A stretch of 43,744 nt of DNA, from assembly GCA_009784515.1 (NCBI GenBank), contig WRBN01000003.1, positions 1 through 43,744 on the forward strand, in the 5' to 3' direction. The DNA is from Spirochaetaceae bacterium. Its GTDB lineage: Bacteria > Spirochaetota > Spirochaetia > WRBN01. The notes under the pieces are model-generated. The model had not been told where the DNA came from, did not search any database, and saw nothing but the letters and a program-made list of their open reading frames with translations. Numbering within the stretch: the stretch's first letter is position 1; each line of letters starts with the position of its first letter. Below, piece by piece: positions 17,669 to 25,338 of the stretch. Position numbers and translations under genes: made by a program.

Positions 17669-18781
17669 ATGCCTTATTTTGATAATGCCACCACTTCTTT
17701 TCCTAAAGCGCCTTTGCTCGGGCCGGCTATGGCCAATTACCTTACAGAAAGTGGCGGCAGTTATGGGCGCGGCTTAGGCAGGCGGATGCTTCAGGCTAAC
17801 TTAATGGTAGAACAATGCCGCAATTTATTAGCCGCTAAGTTTTTAACTAATAAGCCCCAAAATATTATTTTTACCGGCGGGGCAACAGAGGCTATTAACC
17901 TTATTTTAAATGGTTTAAGCTTTAATAAAGATGACCTTATTTTGCTAAGCCCGCTGGAGCATAATGCGGTGCTGCGGCCTGTGCAGCGGTTAAAAGAGCT
18001 TTATGGTATTAACTACGAGGTTATGCCGCACTTTAGCGATGGCTTAATAGATGCAGAGGCTTTAAGTAACTTAGTTAAAGTTAAAAAAATTCGTTTAGCC
18101 ATTATTAATATGGTAAGTAATGTTAATGGCCTTATGCAGCCCATAAAGCAACTTAAAGAGGTTTTAGCTAATATCCCTTTAATGTTGGATAGTGCCCAAT
18201 ATTTAACTAATTATAACAATTTGCCAATCGAGGCCGATTACGTTGTTTTTGCCGGCCATAAAGGATTACTGGGGCCGCAGGGTATCGGCGGTTTTTATCT
18301 AAAAGATGAAACCACCGTCAATCCAACTAAGCTGGGAGGTTATGCCAGCGGCTGGAACGAGTTAGCGGTCAGCCCTATTATGCCCGACCGCTTTGAGGCC
18401 GGCACCTTAAATATGCCGGCCATTGCCGGGTTATTAATGGCTTTACGCTTTAACGAGCCGCCGTTTATAAGCTTAACTACGTGGCGAGACTTTATTAAAG
18501 AGGTAGGTAAACTAGGTTATCATACCTATAAAGCTAACGATGACGGTGGGCAGGGAGCGGTAGTTAGTCTTAGCCATCAAAATTTTAAAACCGCTCGTTT
18601 AGCCCAGCTACTTTACGATGATTATGCTATCGAAAGCCGGGCCGGGTACCACTGCGCTTTGCTGGCCCATCAAACTTTACAAACCTTAGGGGCGGTACGT
18701 TTTAGTTACGGCCCCTTTACCACCAATAACGATTTAGAACAATTATTAAAAGCTTTAACTGGAGTTGTAACAAAATTATGA
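17669..18781 (+). CDS. cysteine desulfurase / selenocysteine lyase-type aminotransferase V enzyme
   Basis: 370 residues, PLP-dependent, short version typical of the selenium-associated group (csdSe). PLP contacts: YFDNATTSFPK at the N-terminus, GATEAINLI, LLSPLEHNA (His98), LDSAQ (Asp174), and the Schiff-base Lys198 in FAGHKGLLGPQG. The catalytic cysteine is Cys329 in SRAGYHCALLAH. It would release sulfur or selenium as Cys-bound persulfide/selenide for YedF, the DUF3343 protein and SelD. Its stop overlaps the next start (ATGA). No ribosome site is obvious, so coupling with yedF is likely. Confidence 0.88.
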   Translation: MPYFDNATTSFPKAPLLGPAMANYLTESGGSYGRGLGRRMLQANLMVEQCRNLLAAKFLTNKPQNIIFTGGATEAINLILNGLSFNKDDLILLSPLEHNAVLRPVQRLKELYGINYEVMPHFSDGLIDAEALSNLVKVKKIRLAIINMVSNVNGLMQPIKQLKEVLANIPLMLDSAQYLTNYNNLPIEADYVVFAGHKGLLGPQGIGGFYLKDETTVNPTKLGGYASGWNELAVSPIMPDRFEAGTLNMPAIAGLLMALRFNEPPFISLTTWRDFIKEVGKLGYHTYKANDDGGQGAVVSLSHQNFKTARLAQLLYDDYAIESRAGYHCALLAHQTLQTLGAVRFSYGPFTTNNDLEQLLKALTGVVTKL

Positions 18782-19362
18782 CAAGAAGAGAAATATTACA
18801 TAGAGATTATATAAAGGGCTGCTTTGAGCTGGAGCTGCCAACTAAAGTGGTAGGGATAGAGGTGCCAAACAGGTTAAGCGGCACCGATAGTTATTTTTTA
18901 GCCCTTAATTTTTTGTGGGATGGGATAAAACATGCGGTAGCAGCTCAAGTAGGTAAACCGCCCGATATGGTGCTAAATTTAATGCTAAACCCTAAAACTA
19001 AAGAATATAAATTAGCTGATAAAGAGCTAAAATATATAAAGATGGATTATTTTGTAACAAAGGTTACCATAGCTTTAAAGAGAGAAGAGCTTTATACGGA
19101 GGCTAATGAAAGAATAGATATTCTTACAGAATATAGATATAAATTTGCCGAGTTGCAATCCTTAAAGCCTACAGTTAGGGATTATTATTTTATTGTAGCC
19201 AGTTTATTATTTAACTATGCCACCAGTATACAAGCGAGGGAAAATAGCGACCCTAATTTGCCTGAGGGGGCCATAACCAATAAAATTTTGGTAGAAATGG
19301 GTATTTTTGATTTTGTGATAAGCATTTTGATGGACGATTACTTTGATGAAGAGGTGCTATGA
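18778..19362 (+). CDS. unknown protein inside the selenium operon
   Basis: 194 residues, acidic and mostly helical by appearance, no signal peptide, no membrane helix and no recognisable metal or nucleotide motif. Its only cysteine is Cys15 in YIKGCFELEL. Landmarks are NFLWDGIKHAVAAQVGKPPD, YKLADKELKYIKMDYF and, near the end, GIFDFVISILMDDYFDEEV. It overlaps the desulfurase gene and the DUF3343 gene by 4 bp each (ATGA both times), so it is translated as part of the selenium operon. I do not recognise a family. It may be a partner of the carrier proteins or an unrelated insertion; the tight coupling favours the first. Confidence 0.7.
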   Translation: MTRREILHRDYIKGCFELELPTKVVGIEVPNRLSGTDSYFLALNFLWDGIKHAVAAQVGKPPDMVLNLMLNPKTKEYKLADKELKYIKMDYFVTKVTIALKREELYTEANERIDILTEYRYKFAELQSLKPTVRDYYFIVASLLFNYATSIQARENSDPNLPEGAITNKILVEMGIFDFVISILMDDYFDEEVL

Positions 19363-19595
19363 GCCGGTTAGATAAAACATCTTCGCCCAACCAATATCAT
19401 CTTTATTTTGATACTATGCGCAATCTAACTTTGGCCTATAACAAACTTAGCCAATATGGGCTGGTTTGTAAAGTGGTGGCGAGTGCTGAAGAGATTTTTG
19501 GTAAATGCGGTTTTGTGATACAAGTTGACGAAAGCCTGTTAGATAACTGTAAACAGCTTATAGATACAGAATTTGTTATTAAGCAGAGCTTCTAA
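19359..19595 (+). CDS. DUF3343 putative Se/S carrier protein
   Basis: 78 residues. YHLYFDTMRNLTLAYNKLSQYG followed by VVASAEEIFGKCGFVIQV matches the pattern of DUF3343: a small ferredoxin-like fold with one cysteine in a (S/K)CG turn after the central helix. These genes co-occur with yedF, csd and selD. The cysteine (GKCG) is the presumed sulfur or selenium carrier site. It overlaps the preceding gene by 4 bp; selD begins 69 bp downstream. Confidence 0.8.
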   Translation: MSRLDKTSSPNQYHLYFDTMRNLTLAYNKLSQYGLVCKVVASAEEIFGKCGFVIQVDESLLDNCKQLIDTEFVIKQSF

Positions 19596-19664
19596 ATCCT
19601 CTTCTTTGGAAAAGGGGCGCCCGAAGGGTGGGGTAGTGGTTTAGTTTGTAAGGTGGTATAATTT

Positions 19665-20702
19665 ATGGATAGTTACGATAACCTATTAACTTTAGTTGAG
19701 GCCGGCGGCTGAAGCGCCAAATTAGAGGCAGTTGCCTTAGATGAAGCTTTAAACGGCTTAAAGCCCCTAATTAACGATAAAGTTTTGGTGGGGGCCGAAA
19801 CCCACGATGATGCGGCGGTTTATAAGCTTAGCGATACCGAAGCCTTAGTGGTAACGGTAGATTACTTTCCGCCCGTTGCCCCCAAAGCTTATGATTACGG
19901 CGCTATCGCCGCTACCAATGCTTTAAGCGATATTTATGCGATGGGCGGTAAACCCTTAATGGCTTTAAATATTGCCCTTTTTCCCACCGGCTGGCCGCTA
20001 TCGGTTTTAAGCGATATTTTACAGGGTGGCCAAAGTAAAGTGGCCGAAGCTGGGGCGGTGCTGCTGGGCGGCCATACCATTACCAATAATGTGCCGGTTT
20101 ATGGGCTGGCTGTGGTGGGTATCATCAATTCTAGCAAGATTGTTACTAACAATAATGCTAAAGCGGGCGATGTACTTATTTTAACTAAACCACTAGGTAC
20201 AGGGATTAATTTAGCGGCCTTTAAAGCCGGTTTGATTAATGAGGCCGAGCTGGCAGAGGCCATTATTAATATGCAGCAACTTAACGCTAAGGCCGGCGAG
20301 ATTATGCTGACTCATCGGGCTAACGCCGCTACCGATATTACCGGCTTTGGCTTATTGGGGCACGCCCTCAAAATGGCTTTGGCCAGTGAGGTAACCTTAC
20401 AAATTGAGGCCGCTAACGTGCCTGTCTTAGATAACGCTTATCGTTTAGCTGAGATGGGGGCTTTAAATACAGCCCTATTTAATAACCAAGCCTATGCAGC
20501 GCAATTTTGCCATTTTAACGTAAGCGATTTTAACCTAAAAGCCATTTTATACGATGCTCAAAGCAGCGGTGGGCTGTTAATTAGTTTGCCGGCAGAACAA
20601 GCCAATAGCTGTTTAATGGCCTTAAGACAAGCCGGCTGCTGTAAGGCCGCTCTTATTGGGCAGGTAGTAACTAAAAAATATAAAAGTATTATTATTAATT
20701 AG
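19665..20702 (+). CDS. selD: selenide water dikinase, itself a selenoprotein
   Basis: 345 residues if the TGA at 19710-19712 is read as selenocysteine. SelD makes selenophosphate from selenide and ATP for tRNA-Sec and other selenium uses. The N-terminus reads MDSYDNLLTLVEAGG-U-SAKLE: Sec16 aligns with E. coli Cys17 and Lys19 with Lys20, both essential. Further motifs: ETHDDAAVYKL, VTVDYFPPVAP, AATNALSDIYAMGGKP, GGHTI, TDITGFGLLGHA and YDAQSSGGLL. Only the part after the TGA would be called by software that treats TGA as stop. AAGGTGG lies 8 nt before the ATG at 19665. A bacterial SECIS-like hairpin follows the TGA. Confidence 0.93.
19725..19738 (+). promoter_or_regulatory. candidate bacterial SECIS hairpin in selD
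   Basis: GAGGC, loop AGUU, GCCUU (the outermost pair is G-U). The loop starts 17 nt after the UGA and has a G at its second position, which fits the published bacterial SECIS rules (G in the first two loop bases, 16-37 nt from the Sec codon). It would recruit SelB. Folding was done by eye. Confidence 0.6.
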
Positions 20703-20719
20703 TTTTTAAAGGAATAGTT

Positions 20720-21520
20720 ATGCTTAATTTTTTTGAAGACGAAGATAAATTAAAGGCTGGGCGCAGCGCGCTTATAGTTTTATTGATTCTTTTAACATTT
20801 TCTATAGTGGTGGGATTATGGCAAAATAGGGGGCAAGCCGTCTTTCATATTCATTTTTTGTTGACTATTGTGGTAGCGGTAGCCGTAATTAAATATAATT
20901 CGTGGTTAAATTTTGCCTTAACGGCCGGGCTTATTGTAGCTGTCTTAGAGTTTATTTGGTATATATTTACATTATACGTAAGGGTTTTTAATAATGACAA
21001 TGACTCGGGAGGAGTGTTTATAATTTGGCTGCTCATGCGTATGGCACTAGTACTTGCCGTCTTTGATGCCTTTAAATATTGGCGGAAAATAAGGCCTGAT
21101 TTTTCTCAGGAAGATATTAACATTCGTTTAAAGGCCGGGTTGGTAGCGCTGTTGGCCCTATTAATGGTATCACTTGTGGTATTTTTATTTTCTTTATTTG
21201 GCAGACGCAATATATTTGTTACCGTAATTACTTTTATTCCTTTTTTTGCTCTTTTTATAACGATAGTTAAATATAAAACCAACCGCAGTTTGGCCTTAAT
21301 AGTTGGTACTATTATCTCTTTACTGGGTATTTTTAATTATCTTTATTCTTTATTTCGCAGGCTTGCTGAGGGGAATACGGCGAGAGTGTTTGGAGTTATT
21401 TTTTGGCTGGTTGTTTATGGCTTAATTACTTTTGGTATTATTAACGCTTTAAGATGGCACCATAAAATATTAAAGCAACAAGAATTAAAAAACGAAGAAA
21501 TTTTGCTAAAAGAAGAATAA
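20720..21520 (+). CDS. membrane protein with two internal repeats
   Basis: 266 residues, about seven to eight membrane helices. It is a tandem duplication of a 120-130 residue module: LKAGRSALIVLLILLTF...VIKYNSWLNFALTAG...DAFKYWRKI in the first half, and LKAGLVALLALLMVSL...IVKYKTNRSLALIVG...NALRWHHKI in the second. Each ends with a charged helix after an aromatic cluster. AAAGGAATAG gives a ribosome site 18 bp after selD, so it may be cotranscribed, but nothing links it to selenium. No family recognised. A third module follows at 21550. Confidence 0.65.
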   Translation: MLNFFEDEDKLKAGRSALIVLLILLTFSIVVGLWQNRGQAVFHIHFLLTIVVAVAVIKYNSWLNFALTAGLIVAVLEFIWYIFTLYVRVFNNDNDSGGVFIIWLLMRMALVLAVFDAFKYWRKIRPDFSQEDINIRLKAGLVALLALLMVSLVVFLFSLFGRRNIFVTVITFIPFFALFITIVKYKTNRSLALIVGTIISLLGIFNYLYSLFRRLAEGNTARVFGVIFWLVVYGLITFGIINALRWHHKILKQQELKNEEILLKEE

Positions 21521-21549
21521 CCCTTTAAAAACTTATTAAGGAAATAATA

Positions 21550-21990
21550 ATGAAAGATAATACAGATAATCTTAACAAACATATTAAAAGAGGGCGTATC
21601 GCCCTGATAATTTTATTAGTTATGCTGGTGATGAGAGCCGGGTTTCTAGCTTCGCTGGTAATTAGAGCCATACCTTATTTAGATGGTTGGATTAATATTA
21701 GAGCAATTATGGCCATAGCTTTTTGGCTTGTTTTAGCTTTAATTATACTGGTAGCGGTGATTAACTACAACAAATGGTTAATTTTTGCTTTAATTGCCAG
21801 TATTGTAACATTTATAATAGAGTTTGCCAATAGTGTGGCGGGGTTTTAAACCATGGGAAACCCCGTTATTAGTGCTATAACGCTGCGTGTTATTGTTTTG
21901 GCTTTTTTAGTAAAGGCCTTGCAGGCATGGTATAAAAAAGTAAAACAAGAGAAATTAAAAGCCGAAGAAACTTTAATACTAAAGGAATAG
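21550..21990 (+). pseudogene. third copy of the membrane module, split by one TAA
   Basis: One reading frame of 146 sense codons interrupted only by TAA at 21847-21849. The first part (99 residues, IKRGRIALIILLVMLV...VAVINYNKWLIFALIAS) and the part after the stop (from ATG 21853: RVIVLAFLVKALQAWYKKVKQEKLKAEETLILKE) together match one module of the 20720-21520 protein, including its tail (HHKILKQQELKNEEILLKEE). Either it is a recent nonsense mutant or both halves are made separately; a ribosome site (AAGGAAATAAT) precedes only the first half. Confidence 0.65.
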
Positions 21991-22007
21991 CTGTGCTTAA
22001 TTTTATT

Positions 22008-22146
22008 GCCGTAGGCACGGGTCTAATACCTCAACCCTTTAGGGTGTAATCACTTAAAATGTTTTTGCGGCGGTTTTCGTGAGAAAACCTGCAAGCCCGC
22101 CGTAATACTCCGCTACTCTGCGGCGGGGATAGGAGGGAGATAGCAA
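22008..22146 (+). repeat. R2 repeat, full copy A
   Basis: About 139 bp, alignable along its length with 30864-31005. Internal hairpins: ACCC-TTTA-GGGT; GGTTTTC-GTGA-GAAAACC (22072-22089), which has a GNRA tetraloop; and CCCGCCG...CGGCGGG. It begins 18 bp after the end of the split membrane gene and its far edge cuts an LRR pseudogene. Confidence 0.7.
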
Positions 22147-22509
22147 GAATTTTATTAAATTAACATTGTCGCTTATATCTATATAATCCCCAAGATTATT
22201 CTCTATTGACAGATTAGTTAATCAATTAAACCCTAATTCAAGGTGAGTTAATCCTATTAAGTATTCAATTCCAGTAGCATCACCAATACCTCGACTTCTA
22301 ACATTAAAAATTTCCACTCTAGCTAGTCTATCACTCAACGCCTGCCCAGTAAGGTTAGCGTCCCTTCCCGATACTTCCGCCGCCATTCTTCTTAAATCCT
22401 CATCAGGGAACAAACTGGCCAGCGTAGCATTTGCCGGTACCGGCAAACCTTGCCCATAAATATTACTTGTGGCTATTAGTAATAAAACTATAATTAATAT
22501 TTTTTTATA
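22147..22509 (-). pseudogene. secreted leucine-rich-repeat protein, broken
   Basis: Minus strand. A signal peptide (KKILIIVLLLIATSNIYG) leads into LPVPANATLASLFPDEDLRRMAAEV and an LRR start (IEYLIGLTHLELGFN), like internalin-type proteins. Three defects: where the ATG should be (22507-22509) the codon is TAT with a stop just upstream; TGA at 22222-22224 interrupts an LRR (LELGFN-stop-LTNLSIENN); and the rest is missing beyond repeat R2. Not expressed as a normal protein. With R2 copy A and the R1 site, this fills the 21991-22667 gap. Confidence 0.75.
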
Positions 22510-22592
22510 GTTCTAGTTTAGCATAGTTTAGAGTTAAAGTAAAGCTAAAATATAAAAGTTTGGCCTGTGGTTTAATTTTGCAGCAAACATTT

Positions 22593-22616
22593 GGTAGCTA
22601 CAGATAGATAGTTACC
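22593..22616 (+). repeat. R1 palindrome, copy 3 (upstream of the rsmB-like gene)
   Basis: GGTAGCTAC, AGATAG, ATAGTTACC. The gap to the -35 box at 22633 is exactly 16 bp, as at alr and fadD. The left arm is more diverged than in copies 1 and 2. Confidence 0.65.
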
Positions 22617-22632
22617 TGCAGGGCAAAGCTAC

Positions 22633-22661
22633 TTGCCAAAGGCCCTTTAATTAGTTAAACT
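22633..22661 (+). promoter_or_regulatory. promoter of the rsmB-like gene, leaderless type
   Basis: TTGCCA (22633-22638), 17-nt spacer, TAAACT (22656-22661), six bases, GTG start. No Shine-Dalgarno. An in-frame TAA upstream rules out an earlier start. Confidence 0.65.
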
Positions 22662-22667
22662 AAAATA

Positions 22668-23858
22668 GTGTTACTACAAATTATTAACGAAGCCATCACC
22701 AAATTTAATGCAAGCAAACCCAAAGCCGATTTACTGCTTAAAGGACTTTTGCGTAAATACCCGCTGGGAAAAGCCGAAAGGACCGAAGTTTATGAAGCTT
22801 TTTACTATTACTTAAGACACAAAAACTTAGTAGAATTTTTAGCTAACACCGAGAATAGTAATGATATAGCTGCTACCGCCTTAACTTTAGCCGGGGAGGG
22901 ATTGATAGGCTTACCCGATGAGACCCAAAATAAATACGAAGAGTTAACTGATGAACTTAAAGAAAATTACACAGCTAGTGTACCATACTTTTGGCAAGAG
23001 CAGCTTGTGGCCGCCTTTGGCGCCGAAACTAATAAAGTAGCCGGCTACCTAAATGAACGTGCCGGCGTTACTTTGTTTACCTTATTAAGGCGGAACAACC
23101 GCGAAACTTTGCTTGAACAATTTAATAATGACAACAAAATAACTGAAGCGGCGGTAAGCCACCTTTCGCCGGCTGGGATTAAGCTAGTAGGCAAAGTACC
23201 CAAAAATGATAAACTTTTCTTTCACCCACAAGATGAAGCCAGCCAGCTTACGGCCTTACTGGTTAATCCGGCAAGTAAGGATTTACTCGATTATTGCAGC
23301 GGGCACGGTGGCAAAGCCATAGCTATAGGAACCTTTTGGCCACAGTTAAAACTTTATGCCGACGATATTCGCAGCCATTTAGCCGAAACCACAATGGAAC
23401 GAGCCCAATTAGCCGGCGTAAGTTTAAAGTGGCTCAATTATCATAAGATAGAGCGGCAATTTGACACCGTCTTTATTGATGCGCCTTGCAGCGGCAGCGG
23501 TGTTTGGCGGCGCAACCCCGAAGATAAATACCGCATTAATGATAAAAAACTAGCTGAATTAATCGCAACGCAGCGTCATTTGCTAAAACAAGCCGCTAAG
23601 TTGGTGGCTAAGGGCGGCGAATTAATTTATGTAACTTGCAGCTTTAGCCGCCGGGAAAACGAAGAAAATATTGAATGGTTTTTAACTAACCACAGTAACT
23701 ACCAATTAGTTAATGCTAAAGAGAGATTAGCTCAAAATTTAAGCCCGTACAATAGTTTTAATACAAATGATTATTTTTATGACAATTTTTATTTGCGTAA
23801 TAAAATTAACCTGAAGGCCGATTTATTCTTTGCGACTATTATACAAAAAGATGGTTAA
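22668..23858 (+). CDS. rsmB: rRNA (cytosine-C5) methyltransferase, RsmB/NOP2 family
   Basis: 396 residues, GTG start. An N-terminal NusB-like helical region is followed by a Rossmann methyltransferase domain: AdoMet motif LDYCSGHGGKA (about 207-217), Cys274 in DAPCSGSG and the catalytic Cys324 in YVTCSFSRRENEEN. The two-cysteine arrangement defines RNA m5C methyltransferases; RsmB (16S position 967) is the best guess because of the N-terminal part, but RsmF or another NOP2 member is possible. The promoter is leaderless-type and carries an R1 site upstream. Confidence 0.85.
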   Translation: MLLQIINEAITKFNASKPKADLLLKGLLRKYPLGKAERTEVYEAFYYYLRHKNLVEFLANTENSNDIAATALTLAGEGLIGLPDETQNKYEELTDELKENYTASVPYFWQEQLVAAFGAETNKVAGYLNERAGVTLFTLLRRNNRETLLEQFNNDNKITEAAVSHLSPAGIKLVGKVPKNDKLFFHPQDEASQLTALLVNPASKDLLDYCSGHGGKAIAIGTFWPQLKLYADDIRSHLAETTMERAQLAGVSLKWLNYHKIERQFDTVFIDAPCSGSGVWRRNPEDKYRINDKKLAELIATQRHLLKQAAKLVAKGGELIYVTCSFSRRENEENIEWFLTNHSNYQLVNAKERLAQNLSPYNSFNTNDYFYDNFYLRNKINLKADLFFATIIQKDG

Positions 23859-23865
23859 TGGCTGC

Positions 23866-23894
23866 TTGAATTTAGTTAATCTTTAATGTATAAT
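23866..23894 (+). promoter_or_regulatory. pfk promoter, leaderless type
   Basis: TTGAAT (23866-23871), 17-nt spacer, perfect TATAAT (23889-23894), AAAGT, ATG. No Shine-Dalgarno. Confidence 0.7.
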
Positions 23895-23899
23895 AAAGT

Positions 23900-25279
23900 A
23901 TGAAAGCAAAGTTACCACCTCAAAACGCTAATAATTCCGTCAATTTTAAAATTGAAAGTTTGGGCAAAGCCACTTACGACAGTCCTTTTACTTACGCCGA
24001 TAATAAAGATGATTACTCGGCCAACTTTGTCTCGGAAAAAGACCAAACCCTTTATAACACGTTTTTATTTGAAGACTCCACGCGTGATGACAGTCAAATT
24101 TTAAATGAAGACAACCGTATGGAACGTGCCGGCCCGCGCGAAAAGCTTTTTTTTAAGCCCGAGCAAGTAACGGCCGGTATCTGCACATGCGGTGGCTTGT
24201 GTCCCGGCCTTAACAACGTTATTAGGGCTTTAGTACGTAATTTAATGTTGGGCTACCACGTACGTAAAGTATGGGGCTTTCAGTTTGGTTATCGTGGTTT
24301 AGTGCCCGATGCCCCCGAGCCGCCCATCTCGCTCGACCCCGATTTAGTGGACGATATTCAAGCCAAAGGCGGCACCATTTTAGGCAGTGCCCGCGGCAGC
24401 GGTGAACGTACCGCCGAAATTGTTGATACTTTAATCCACTACCGTATTAATATTCTTTTTGTTATTGGTGGCGATGGCAGCCAAAAAGGGGCGCTGGCCA
24501 TTAATAACGAAGCCAAAAAACGCGGCTACAAACTGGCTGTTGTGGGCATTCCTAAAACTATTGATAACGATTTTTCTTTTATCAGCCGTTCTTTTGGTTT
24601 TGAAACCGCCGTTGGCCGGGCCGTAGAGGCTGTTAATGCCGCCCACGTAGAAGCTAAAGGAGCTTACAATGGTGTAGGCTTAGTTAAAGTAATGGGGCGC
24701 GACAGCGGTTTTATTGCTGCCCAAACGGCCCTAGCCAGCCAAGAGGCTAACTTTGTACTGGTACCCGAAGTGCCTTTCGACCTTGATGGCCCTAACGGCC
24801 TGTTAAAACAAATAGAAAAACGTTTAAGCCGTAAAAATCACTTAGTTATTATTATAGCCGAAGGGGCCGGCGAAGAATTAATGAGCCGTGAGCTAGGTAT
24901 CATCGAAGCTACCGATGCCGGAGGCAATAAAATTATGCACGATATTGGCATATTTTTACGCAGCAAAATAGTAGCTTATCTTAAAAATTTAGGGTTAGAA
25001 TCTAGCGTGCGTTACATCGACCCCAGCTACATGATTAGAGCCAGTGCCGCTAACAGTAATGATTCTATCTTTTGTGCCCGTTTAGGGGCTAATGCCGTGC
25101 ACGCCGCAATGGCCGGGAAAACCGGTATGCTGGTAAGCCAGTGGAACGGGGTTTATGTGCACGTACCTATCGAGTTGGCCACCCGTAAACGCGCCCAAAT
25201 TAACCCGCAATCCAGCCTATGGCGCGATGTAATTGAAAGCACCTTGCAGCCTATTACGATGTTAAACGAAGTTAAGTAA
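23900..25279 (+). CDS. pfkA: 6-phosphofructokinase, long ATP/PPi family (TP0108/BB0727-like)
   Basis: 459 residues. Phosphorylates fructose 6-phosphate in glycolysis. An extra N-terminal region of about 90 residues precedes AGICTCGGLCPGLNNVIR. Donor-site residues: Gly193 in GGDGS (a Gly favours ATP; PPi enzymes have Asp) and Lys219 in PKTIDND (the form seen in PPi enzymes and in plant/trypanosome ATP enzymes). Gly plus Lys is the pattern of the ATP-dependent group X, which includes spirochaete and trypanosome enzymes. The sugar-binding motif VKVMGRDSGFIAA is present. ATP use is therefore more likely than PPi, but not proven. Confidence 0.9.
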   Translation: MKAKLPPQNANNSVNFKIESLGKATYDSPFTYADNKDDYSANFVSEKDQTLYNTFLFEDSTRDDSQILNEDNRMERAGPREKLFFKPEQVTAGICTCGGLCPGLNNVIRALVRNLMLGYHVRKVWGFQFGYRGLVPDAPEPPISLDPDLVDDIQAKGGTILGSARGSGERTAEIVDTLIHYRINILFVIGGDGSQKGALAINNEAKKRGYKLAVVGIPKTIDNDFSFISRSFGFETAVGRAVEAVNAAHVEAKGAYNGVGLVKVMGRDSGFIAAQTALASQEANFVLVPEVPFDLDGPNGLLKQIEKRLSRKNHLVIIIAEGAGEELMSRELGIIEATDAGGNKIMHDIGIFLRSKIVAYLKNLGLESSVRYIDPSYMIRASAANSNDSIFCARLGANAVHAAMAGKTGMLVSQWNGVYVHVPIELATRKRAQINPQSSLWRDVIESTLQPITMLNEVK

Positions 25280-25294
25280 ACGGGAGGCTCTACT

Positions 25295-25326
25295 TTAAAT
25301 CCCCTTCGCCAGCGAAAGGGATTTAA
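25295..25326. terminator. bidirectional terminator (R3 element) between pfk and pyrG
   Basis: TTAAATCCC, a C/A mismatch, TTCG, loop CCAG, CGAA, GGGATTTAA. It sits between two convergent genes and belongs to the same repeat family as 16250-16276 and 31056-31080. Confidence 0.75.
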
Positions 25327-25338
25327 GATTATTTTCTG

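Noticed and set aside
19785-20702. SelD as a shorter protein starting at GTG 19785
   Set aside because: It would lack the active-site Cys/Sec and Lys. The upstream frame continues with a perfect SelD N-terminus across one TGA, with a ribosome site before the ATG at 19665.
22222-22224. TGA in the LRR gene as a second selenocysteine codon
   Set aside because: It falls at a variable LRR position, the gene has no start codon and is truncated, and no SECIS-like hairpin is evident.
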